Below, one piece after another: positions 34,435 through 43,830 of a stretch of 64,000 bases of DNA. Positions within the stretch are counted from its first letter, which is position 1. Each line of letters opens with the position of its first letter. Made by a program: the position numbers and the translations under genes. Origin of the DNA: Talinum fruticosum (taxonomy: Eukaryota > Streptophyta > Magnoliopsida > Caryophyllales > Talinaceae). The notes below the pieces were generated by a model. It was given only the letters and a program-made list of their open reading frames with translations. It searched no databases and had not been told where the DNA came from. The DNA lies in assembly GCA_021018815.1 (NCBI GenBank), contig JAITYX010000003.1, forward strand, positions 12,915,501 to 12,979,500. The letters run 5' to 3'.

Positions 34435-35962
34435 TGAAGACTCAAACTTTGCAAGTATATCATTCTGAATACCATCATGGAATAAGGTACAGACTTCATC
34501 TCTTGTAAGTTTTGATTACAAGTCATTCTAAGTGCTTTAGAAAATTTTCTCGAGTGATATAAAATCTTTTCGAGTGTTACGTAAACTATTGCATATGTTT
34601 TCACTTGATTCCGACTCACTCGGAAAGCATACTCTTGCTTATCTTTTCACACATAGTTCCGAGTCACTCGGACAACACTCGGACTTATCACATGTTCAAA
34701 TATTTGCTCTAACATGCATAAACTTAGGTCTCGACTTTGTATTCTAAGTTTGCTTGAATTAAAGTGTTAATTCATCCTTCTAAGTCAGCATGTCTCGTTT
34801 GAATTGTGCTTATCTAGATCAAGTTTCATTACTCCGATATTCTTTATCGGACTTGTTTGACTTCTAGATCGACTCGGATGGAATTTGAGTATAATGGATA
34901 TTAGACTCGGAAAATTCAACTCTTTCGGGACTCGGATAATTAGGCACTAAATTACCTTAATTAAATTATTATCTCGTGTCTAATCTTGGACCAAAGTATT
35001 TTATATTTTGAGAACTAAATTGATTTACTTTTGTAGGTTATCTAAACGAGGTTATCCTATTTTTGAAATACAAAAGTAACCTAGCTTTAAGTCGTCAATC
35101 ACCAAGCAGACAAGGCTTTTCTACTTCGACCAAGGCCTAGACACTCGTGTCGGGGTTATCTGTTTTTAAAACTAGAAATCTTCAACGCTAGGCTCAACAG
35201 TGGTTTCCACCCTACTTTTTAGACACCGCCAATGGATTGGGATATCTAAAGGAGTCAAGAGTCGTTGCCCAACGTTCACACCTCAACGGATATTTTCCGA
35301 GTAACTCGGAAAAACCTTTGCAATAGTCACAAAGGACTTCTAATCAAAAGATAGTCACAATGGCTAATCTGCCTGGTCATCTATAAATAGAAGCCACTTC
35401 ACAAGATGAGAAGATTGCTCGAATCTATTGCTGAAATTATCTCTCTCTCGTATAATTCTCATTCAATCTTCTACTTACAACTCCAACTCTATACTTATCA
35501 TCTTTCCGAGTTGTAAGCTCTTGTAATAAGTCACAAACACTTATTCTTCTTTCGAGTAAGGTCCCTTGACCGAGCTGTAAGGGTTAACTCAGCTCGCTTG
35601 TCCCCATCTGTAAAGGTTACCTCGGTTAGGAAGTACTAGATCGGATAAGGGAACTTCGAGTCTAGGAAAATCTTGTAAGGAATTTTCTAAGGGAGCAATT
35701 CCGGTAGAGTATTTCTACTGTATTTTGTGGATTCGAGAATAGTTGATTTGACTTGGTGCTTAGATTAGCACGAACCGTGGTTTTTCGCCCAAGGAGGGTT
35801 TCCACGTATTTTCCGAGTTAATACTTTTCTAAGTCTAATATAGACTCGGATCTGTTTCAAAGTCGGTTTTAGAATTTAATCTTCCAGTCTTTGTTCAAAT
35901 TTCCTCATCACCCTATTCACCCCCTTCTAGGGTGACTTAGTCTCTCCAAGAACAAACTTTGA
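34435..35962 (+). repeat. 3' LTR of Sirevirus C
   Basis: 1528 bp; starts TGAAGACTC and ends ACTTTGA, so the canonical final CA is changed to GA. The adjoining AGTTG duplication fixes the boundary. TATA is at 35391-35400. Confidence 0.94.
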
Positions 35963-36185
35963 AGTTGGTTCGAAGAATTCCTTGTCTTAAAAATACCTAA
36001 AAGAAAGGCTCATCCCGTAGAAATAACTACAGCTGAGAGTCTTACCCAAGACTCCTTCCTCGAGCGCAAATGGGGTCCGCAAAATGAATGGAATACAAGT
36101 GATCTTCTAGTTGAAGCTGAAAACCATGTTTCCTCACTTGCCATTTCCTCTTCGGCAAGATAATGGGGTTAAACCTCTTCATTTG

Positions 36186-38525
36186 CTCATTTATAGTAAA
36201 GCTTTAACCAAAATCTTTTTGGACTTTGTCTTGTAGAAAGGCACAATTCAAAGAAGTGGAGCCATCCCAAAGTTTATGGAGACCTATGAGAGGATGCACT
36301 TTGCTCTTGAGAACGTCATGTATAACGCCGGGCTTGGGCCTCTCTACATCGCTTTACGCCATCTCATTGATAAGAGTGAGAGGGATCCTATTAGAGCCAT
36401 TAGTGAATGATTTTGGGATACCACCAACACGTTCTATCTTCCTTTTGGTCGGATGACAATAACTCCTTTCGATTTCGTTATTTTATCCAGGTTTAGGTTT
36501 TTCAGGGGAACCTTTAGCTTATGACCGGAATTTGTACAAAATCGTGATTACCTCCGTCACCTCTTCGGTCCCGTAGCTGACAGATTTCCACATAATAATC
36601 ACTTTAAATATACCTTTCTTTATGAGGCTTTTGAGGATGAAGCTTTTTGGCCTTAACATTCTCCTCAACAACAAGAGAGAGTCGTGCTTGCTATTCTCTT
36701 GAGTACGGTCCTCTTTTTGGATCAGGCCACCAAGGTTTATGTTCACTATTTGGTGAACCTAGTGGATCTTGATAGAATAAAGGAGCTCAATTGGGGTATA
36801 CCATCATATACTTGCCTTATTATGGGCCTCCGTGCCGGTGTGCGGCATATAAGGCCGAACCAGGAGATCATTGAGGTATGCTTAAATTTTCCTTTTATCC
36901 GTATTTACTTTTCATCTTGTGTGGATAAAAATCTTTACTTGACTTGTTTAAAATGTAGCCATGGCTATACGAATACTTTCCACATCTCTTTCCCGGCTCA
37001 ACGAATCGACCCACATTCCCGACGTTCGTATCATGGGCTAGAATAAATCTTGAGCGAACCAAAATACATGAGATAGGCTTTTGAGGGCAGCCCTCAACCG
37101 CGTTGACTTGGTATGATACTTCTACTCTTAAAATTTGCCCCAAAATAGGCCTAAACGAGCTTTTTAACACACGTTTAGCTTTACGGTCATGCCCACGGCT
37201 GGATCGCTTCCTCCGAGGCCGCTCGGTGCGATCCAGGCCCTTAGATCCGGGATTTTTGTCCATTTTGTTGTTATTTTATAATCTTGCTTGCTGATTTCTC
37301 GATAATTCTGGTATGTAGGCCAACTTCCATCCTTGGGCCCAACTCTAACTTTCACAAAATGTCCTTGTGGCTCGTGAATTGAGCGAGAGAAGGATCTTGT
37401 TTGAAGGTCCTTTCGAATTTTGTTGGTATCTTGCGGAGGGGTTATTCCTCAAATTCGCGTTAACACATGGCCTTCATTTGTTCCGGTCGATCCTCCTTTG
37501 ACCATGTTCTATTTTCGTTCTCTTTCTCCGGCCAAGCAAGCGATGGCCATGGTGGGGTATCCATTTACCTCACTGTTGAATTTACACACCTCCTATGCCT
37601 ATCATGCATCTCGCATCATGACCCAACTAGTAAGTGCTCAACTCCTCTCTCATAACTTTGAATTTCTTGTATGGAAATTAATTATCATATTTCTTTTGTA
37701 GCTCACTCGTGTTGATATTCACATCCCGAGTCTCAAGGTGGATGTTACTATACACGGGAGACCTCCTCGCTTCGTCACAATTCCCGAAATCCGGAAGAGG
37801 AATGTGTTGGGCATCCCTTTCCTAGAAATTGGCGAGGGGAAAGAGTTATGTCCTCTTTTCCTTTTAGTTGTGCGCTAAAAGTATCTTCCTTGTTGATAAC
37901 CACAAATAAACTTTGCGAGTACGATCGGGAGTAGTCTAGAACCATATCTATTAGATTTCGATCGGCTCTTCGTGGAATCCAAAATTTCTTTACTTGGTCG
38001 ATCTTTCTCCACTTCTCGAGTAAGTCCTAAGTTAGTGTAGTGCTAAGTTTTTTAATATTTTAGTGATTTGCTAATCGCTTCCACGATCTTGTAGAGTCGT
38101 CGATCAAGAGCCATAATTTCCACTAGTATACTTGGTGCACCCGAGACATCATCCTAATCTTATGAACAACAAATGCCTTCTAGTAGTAATGTTAGACAAG
38201 GCTCGTCACAATGTTCTTTGCAGCGTACTCATCATAGGAGTGCGTCCGAGGCGAGGCCTAGCTTTTCCGGGCCTAGTACCTCTAGTGTGGGACAAGGTTT
38301 TTCTAAGGAGAGCTTGAACATCTTATCCTTGCAAGCCTTTGATCGACATGGGAACCCTCTTTACTTCCCTCGTTCTTCTTATAGCGGACCATCACATGGA
38401 GCTTCTCTGTCTCCGGACCAAGGATGTGGTTCATACCAAGGTGATGAAGGTGGCCGATTCTCTATGTCTGTCTTAGAGGACTTCGTGAATTATATCTTCG
38501 ATGATGACTCTTATGACGATGCGTA
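36186..38525 (+). pseudogene. Antisense gene 1 of the Tat element: plant mobile domain (PMD) protein, intron-containing
   Basis: The coding strand is opposite to the Tat element. Recognisable plant-mobile-domain blocks are AIPKFMETYERMHFALENV and NAGLGPLYIALRHLIDKSE (36260-36380), then TNTFYLPFGRMTITPFDFVI (36425-36485). Plausible GT-AG introns are an unknown start to 36236, 36876-36958, about 37112-37319, and 37630-37701 (GTAAGT...TTTTGTAG). The last exon (38173-38525) is Ser-rich and ends acidic, FDDDSYDDA. In-frame stops and shifts are present, so it is decayed. PMD proteins occur both as host genes (MAIN/MAIL family) and inside plant transposons. Position and strand favour the extra antisense ORF known from Tat elements. 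Sirevirus C separates it from its TATA box at 8093. Confidence 0.72.
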
Positions 38526-38732
38526 GATGATTCCTTACTCGCTTCTACTGCTCGTTGTTTAATGGACCTCTTGTAGGGTGCTTGTTTATATATTATTTAT
38601 TTTGTAATGAAGACTCTTATGCAATGAGATGAAATGCAAGACTCGATTCTAAAAATGCGTTCTTTTATTTAATATGATGCACAAAACTTAACAAAAATAA
38701 CAAAGACAAAAATAACAAAATTGGGCACTACT
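38526..38732. other. 3' flank of antisense gene 1
   Basis: AT-rich with no ORF, ending at solo LTR I. Probably carries the polyadenylation region of antisense gene 1. Confidence 0.4.
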
Positions 38733-39858
38733 TGATGGAGAGTGGACAGCATTGCAATTTGACCTCAAAGATGTTCATATTGAGAAGCTTTGTATGTCTA
38801 AGGTTCCACCAAAAATACTTGATTATTTCATGATTAAGGGGAAAAGCTTGCAATTCAACCAAATGGTGCTCATGGAACCCGGAGGGTGACAAGTCCAAAA
38901 CTTTGAGTTATGTACATAAATAAGATGATGCTTGAATATGGGCGGTCCATATTTACATGGGGTGAAGCCTAGCCGGTTATGAAGCAACAAGGAAAAAGGA
39001 TGACAAGGAATTCTAGAAGCATCAAAGAATCAAGAAGCTTGAAGAAGGGAAAACAAGCAAGGCCACATGTTCCCAATTTTGTAATACGTGGCTAGGATTT
39101 ACTCTAGCTTAACTTGGAGGAGGGGAAAGAATCTAATTAGTTTTATTATCAATTTTACATTATTCTTAGCTTAGTGTTCAGTTATGTAAAATGCCAACAT
39201 GAGGCATTATAAATTCAGCTCCTAAACTCCATGTAAGGACACTTTTTTGATGAATATATTTGAGTTAATACTCTTGAGCTGGATTGCTCGTTTTTGAATC
39301 CTCAAAGCTGAATCCGTGCTTGGCCTCACAGTGGTGTCCTTTGAGTCTCTTAAGTCCCGGTGGTGTTGCTGTATCCGGATCGCTTAGGAGCGCCCCTTGG
39401 TTCACTCGGTGGTGTTGCCGTATCCGAGCCGAACCTTGGTACTATCCCTCACTTTGCCAGCCCATAACTCACAAACTACTTAGCCATTTTTCTCCAAATT
39501 TTAACCACCTTCTTTCCAGTCCATCTAATTCCATTCCTCCAAATTTCAGCCGCATCCAAGAAACCTTCCATCCTCTACATTAAAACCAAACAAAGGGTGT
39601 CATTCTCGCTCATCCAGCCGGTTACATCAACTTCGGCTATTTGTTCAGGACGTTCCCCTTATCCAAAATTCATGAAACTTGGTCACAACCTTCCTTTACC
39701 AGTTACCTACCTCCCCACCAAAGTTCAGCCAAAACCAAGCACTTTTACCCATCCTTTCACCCGATCTCCCAAGACCGTGCAATCAAACCTTATTCTCGCC
39801 TTGCTGCACTTCTTGCGGTTTTTCCCATTTGTTTTTGCTTCCGCCTCACTACACATCA
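38733..39858 (+). mobile_element. Solo LTR I, TGATG...CATCA family
   Basis: 1126 bp with perfect target duplication CTACT (38728-38732 and 39859-39863). Nearly identical to the B LTRs apart from a deletion of about 140 bp after the U3 start. Confidence 0.95.
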
Positions 39859-39863
39859 CTACT

Positions 39864-40133
39864 AGCCCCCATTCCCCTAAAAGAAAATAATGAAAAGAAA
39901 AATAAGAAATATCAAGTGCATAGTCTAAGTAAGGTGTGCTTCACGAGCTGGGACGAGAAACAAAAATAACCAAAGACTGTTGGGGCTTGCAAGAAAACAC
40001 GAAACGAGCAAGGCTCGAGGTTAGGTCGGCATCGGCCAAGTACGAGTCCTACAATGACTGTGATGCCTTGTTATTCTGATCATAATAGGATACGAAGAAC
40101 TCCAGGAAAACGCCTATAAATACGATCGCTTGT
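39864..40133 (+). promoter_or_regulatory. Promoter region of antisense gene 2
   Basis: No ORF. A TATA box (CTATAAATA, 40114-40122) stands on the plus strand. Element J is inserted 11 bp after it, between TATA and the expected transcription start. With J removed, the next ATG in this strand is at 45340. Confidence 0.5.
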
Positions 40134-41562
40134 TGATGTGTAGTGGCGGAAGCAAAGAAAAAATGGAGAAACCGCAAAACACACAAGCCGGCCGAATAGG
40201 ACCTGCAGCTGCGGTTCGGGGAAAAGGGTGAAAAGAGGGGCAAATGGATGAATTTGGAGTTGAAATTTGGTGTGGAGCTTGATACCAAAAATGATGTGTA
40301 GTGGCGGAAGCAAAGAAAAAATGGAGAAACCGCAAAACACACAAGCTGGCCGGAATAGGACCTGCAGGTGCGGTTCTGGGGAAAAGGGTGAAAAGAGGGG
40401 CAAATGGATGAATTTGGAGTTGAAATTTGGTGTGGAGCTTCTCAACTCGTTGGGGAAGCTTTGTGATTTTTTGGGATTTTTGGATAAGTGGAAGACCTTG
40501 ATCTGCACGCCTGAAGTGAGCAGTACCCGGCTGGACGTCCAGGTGACACTCCTTGTTTGGATCAGAGGTGGGGAACGGAAGGCTTCTTGGTTTTGGCTGA
40601 TTTTTGGAGGGATGGAAGTAGACACACTGGAAGGATGGTGGTTAAAATTTGGAAGAACATGGACGAGTAGTTTGGGAGATATGGAAGGATGAAGTCGCTG
40701 GATAGTTCCTTGACTCGGGCTCGGATACTGAAACACCACCGAGTGAATCAAGGGCGCTCTCAAACGGTCCGGATACAGAAACACCACCGGGGTTTGGGAG
40801 ACTCAAAGGACACCACCTAGATGCCAACCTAGGATACAGCTTTGAGGATTCAAAAGGTTGAGAAATCCATCTCAAGAGCAAAGCTCAAATTCATATATTC
40901 ATCAAAAGTTGTTTTACAATGGAGCATAGGTGCTGAATATATAATGCTTCATATGAGCATTTACATAACCGAATCCAAGCTGAAAAAATATGAAAAATAA
41001 AACAAAACAAAAATGCTAACTAATTAGATGCTTTCCTCCTCTCCAAGTTAAGCTTGAAGAATTTCTAGCCAAGTATTTGGGAATTGGGAACATGTGGCCA
41101 TTGTTTGATTTCCCTTGGGCAAGCATCTAGTAACCACCTTCCTCCACTATAGTTAGTGGTTCTAGAATGCTCTTTGCTTAGGCTTCTCTTTTGAACGCAT
41201 GGAGGTAAGTCTTGGGCCCTTGGACCGTCCCTTTGATTATTTATGTTCAAAAGATAAAAGATGGTAACATTTGTAGCATGCCACGGCTGGACATGGCCGA
41301 ACTCAACGTTGCTTGAGCATGGGAGATTTTAGGCGGCAAACTTGTAACTTCTAACCTTCCTTCTTGACGCTATTGACAATTAATTATTTATAAACAAAAT
41401 TATAAGAAATTGATGTCCTTGACTTCTCATCCTCCGGGATCCATTTGTACCGTACTTGAGACTATGGAGATTTCAAGTATTTTCGGTTGATCCTTGAGCT
41501 TGCATAGCTCCGCAATATGGACATCTTTCAGCTCAAAACAAAGGGCTGGCCACTCTCCATCA
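40134..41562 (-). repeat. 3' LTR of element J
   Basis: 1429 bp. The plus-strand left end is tandemly duplicated: TGATGTGTAG... starts at 40134 and again at 40292, with a TGATACCA remnant of the primer site between the two units. Confidence 0.95.
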
Positions 41563-41574
41563 TTCTCCCCTTGT
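41563..41574 (-). other. Polypurine tract of element J
   Basis: The minus strand reads ACAAGGGGAGAA, identical to A and K. Confidence 0.9.
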
Positions 41575-41634
41575 AGGAAAGAATTTGCCCTCAAATTCTC
41601 ACAAACATCTTTTCCGAGTGTGGAAAGCAATCTG

Positions 41635-43209
41635 TCAAATTGAGGTTTGCGGTGAGATTGAGAATGGAATATCCTTTTGTATTTGGACAGCCGGCCAAAT
41701 GTGTGGGCATGTTCGGACATGTGGCCAGGATGGAAGCTCTTCTAACATGCTGATGGTGTAGAGATAGATTGGACCAAAAACTCCATTATGAAGTACACAA
41801 AGTTGAGTACTCTTAGGGAAAAATACAACTCTCTTCGGTCCCACAACAATTGATTCTACACACTCCATTGAGGCCTCTTGAACCCTCGGGTTTAACCTTA
41901 AGGGATACTCCCTTAACATAAGCGGAATCATGTATTCATGGTCAAACAATTCGTCTTTGAACATGCTTTGGAAAGATAATCCATGTTCACCATGTTGAGA
42001 ACTCAAAAACCGAGTACCCTTAGGAAGAAAGTTATCCTCCCATGGCACCAAAAGATTTGTTTCTGCCCTTGGAGCCTCCTGTTTCTCTCCTCGGTATTCT
42101 GTCCACACTTCTTCATTACAATCTGGTTGGTGGATGGGGCTGGCTGTTAGGCTGGAAATCTCATGGTATTGCAAGGTTCTTGGTGGAGACAAATTAGGAG
42201 GTATTTGATTTGAAAGGGCGGGGAAAAATTTGGTTTGTGGTGCTTTGGCAAGGGGCTGGAAATTTTGTGGAGGGAGATCAAAAGTGTTTTTATTCGGGAT
42301 GGTATGGCCAGATTCTGGTGGAGGAAATTTTGAGAGATAAACTACTCTACAAGGCCATAATTCAGAGAAGAAAAATAGGGGTAAAGGTGGCTTAAGTGGT
42401 GGGGTAATAATGGGGTTCACTTCCACTAAAGGAGGGCTTTGATGGTGGTGGTGTGTGGGCAGATTTGGTTCATGGAGTTTTGGTGGAGGGTAGACTTGAA
42501 AGTTCTCTTGTGGACATGTTGTTGTGAGTTGCCGGAAGTGTTCCTCTTCTCTTTGGTTACTTGCCACAATGTTACCAAAGTGTATGTCCACAAATGTCTT
42601 GGAATTGACTTGAACATTTCCCTTCTCATTCGGCCATAAGGAGTGCTTCCTTAGCATTGTCATAATTATGTCAAAATGTTCAGCTATACCCTCATGGTAC
42701 ACTTCCTGGACATGCGGCTCTTGTATGCCACAATAAGAACTCCAAAACCGAATGTCCTCAAGAAGGAAATCATCTCTCCTTGGCAACAAAGAAAACGGCT
42801 CCATGTATGGCCTTTCTCCTTTCTCTTCTAGTGTGCTCATGATGTTGTAAAAGCAATCTGGATCAGCCCAAATTCCATGAGATAACATACAACACCAAGT
42901 GCTTTTGGTAAGGAAGCCATCTTCCTTTGGTACCAAAAGTATAGGTTCCATATACTCCTTCACAGTGCCTAGAGCTTTTATGGTTTCTCCAAGTACTTGG
43001 GCAGCAAGAGTATTCACACTCCACACGAGTCTAGAAGATTCAAGCCAAAACAGATTGGCTTCCATCATTCTCTTCTCGGTTGTAGCTCCTTGGACAGATT
43101 TGATGTGGTATGGAATTTTTGGGGCAAAGTGGTTGAGTTTGGCCAAGGTCTCTTTAATGGTGGAAGGGATATTTTGAGGAGGACTTTCAGTTTCGGATTT
43201 TGTTGCCAT
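41635..43209 (-). CDS. Element J ORF2: 524-aa repeat protein of unknown function
   Basis: Open frame of 524 codons with ATG at 43209 in a good context (GCCATGGC), two bases after the ORF1 stop. I do not recognise the family. It contains four copies of one module. A short form lies at residues 86-129 (LLVPKEDGFLTKST...IMSTLEE) and 449-492 (VVGPKRVVFFPKST...ISMLEEL). A long form lies at 135-188 and 383-436 (LLVPWEDNFLPKGTRF). The order is short-long, a proline/His-rich linker (about 235-355), then long-short. No zinc finger, RT, RNase H, integrase or membrane segment is visible. Elements A, B and K carry one or two of the same modules after the protease, so this is a family-specific product. 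Its lack of stops suggests recent selection or a very young copy. Confidence 0.85.
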   Translation of the reverse strand: MATKSETESPPQNIPSTIKETLAKLNHFAPKIPYHIKSVQGATTEKRMMEANLFWLESSRLVWSVNTLAAQVLGETIKALGTVKEYMEPILLVPKEDGFLTKSTWCCMLSHGIWADPDCFYNIMSTLEEKGERPYMEPFSLLPRRDDFLLEDIRFWSSYCGIQEPHVQEVYHEGIAEHFDIIMTMLRKHSLWPNEKGNVQVNSKTFVDIHFGNIVASNQREEEHFRQLTTTCPQENFQVYPPPKLHEPNLPTHHHHQSPPLVEVNPIITPPLKPPLPLFFFSELWPCRVVYLSKFPPPESGHTIPNKNTFDLPPQNFQPLAKAPQTKFFPALSNQIPPNLSPPRTLQYHEISSLTASPIHQPDCNEEVWTEYRGEKQEAPRAETNLLVPWEDNFLPKGTRFLSSQHGEHGLSFQSMFKDELFDHEYMIPLMLREYPLRLNPRVQEASMECVESIVVGPKRVVFFPKSTQLCVLHNGVFGPIYLYTISMLEELPSWPHVRTCPHIWPAVQIQKDIPFSISPQTSI

Positions 43210-43211
43210 GG

Positions 43212-43730
43212 CTAGCTTTTGTGAGGAAAGTGGGGTTGGTCGGTTGGGATGGACTCATTTGGTTTAGGTCTTGAAATTTGGCTAGGTGACAAGGGAACCA
43301 ATGTGATCCTCTTGCCATCTTTGGTAAAAGTATAAGTGTTCAAGAACCCATCATGTATGACTCTCCTATCAAAGAGCCATGGTCTCCCAAGCAACATATG
43401 ACAAGCATCCATGGGAACAATGTCACACCACATCTCATCATGATAACTTTTGCCAATACTAAATGAAATGAGACATCTAGAATTGACTTGGAAATTTTCA
43501 CCATGATTTACCCATTGAAGTTTGTAGGGATGAGGGTGGGGTGTTATGTGAAGCCCAAGCTTTTCCACCATGGTTGTGGAAGCTACATTCGTGCTACAAC
43601 CACTGTCAATGATGATGGAGCACACCTTGCTATGCACGGTTCCTCTTGTGTGAAAAACATTTTCACGCTGCTCTTCTTTTGCATTTTGATATCCGCTCAA
43701 ATACCTTGTCAAAAACAAGCCGATGTTCAT
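43212..43730 (-). CDS. Element J ORF1: stand-alone retropepsin-like aspartic protease (172 aa)
   Basis: ATG at 43730 (MNIGLFLTRYL). The protease core follows: VCSIIIDSGCSTN gives the catalytic D-S-G, and HMLLGRPWLFDRRVIHDGF marks the domain end. It closely matches the protease of A and B, but the whole gag (coiled coil, capsid domain, zinc knuckle) is missing. The ORF begins a few codons before the former gag/protease boundary (EEQRENVFHTRG). An upstream in-frame extension into the LTR exists, but the leader after the primer site makes 43730 the likelier start. It ends TAG, followed by CC and the ORF2 ATG, which suggests reinitiation or readthrough. Confidence 0.85.
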   Translation of the reverse strand: MNIGLFLTRYLSGYQNAKEEQRENVFHTRGTVHSKVCSIIIDSGCSTNVASTTMVEKLGLHITPHPHPYKLQWVNHGENFQVNSRCLISFSIGKSYHDEMWCDIVPMDACHMLLGRPWLFDRRVIHDGFLNTYTFTKDGKRITLVPLSPSQISRPKPNESIPTDQPHFPHKS

Positions 43731-43814
43731 GGTCGGGAAATTTTGTTGGCTGGCTATTTTTTTGGATTTTTGATTTTTGTGGAAATGGATACACTCACCT
43801 AAGGACCAGAACTT

Positions 43815-43826
43815 GCTCTGATACCA
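43815..43826 (-). other. Primer-binding site of element J
   Basis: The minus strand reads TGGTATCAGAGC, four bases from the LTR. Confidence 0.9.
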
Positions 43827-43830
43827 AAAA

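Larger units (their letters stand above)
8199..35962 (+). mobile_element. Sirevirus-type Ty1/copia element C, with five nested insertions
   Basis: This is a complete element with LTRs at both ends, target duplication AGTTG (8194-8198 and 35963-35967), primer site, gag, protease, integrase, RT, RNase H, env-position ORF and polypurine tract, in copia order (integrase before RT). Nested elements are A and B in the 5' LTR (N lies within B), D in the integrase and a CACTA element in the env-position ORF. Net length without them is about 10.5 kb, normal for a Sirevirus. All coding parts contain stops and frameshifts, so this copy is dead. Confidence 0.95.
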
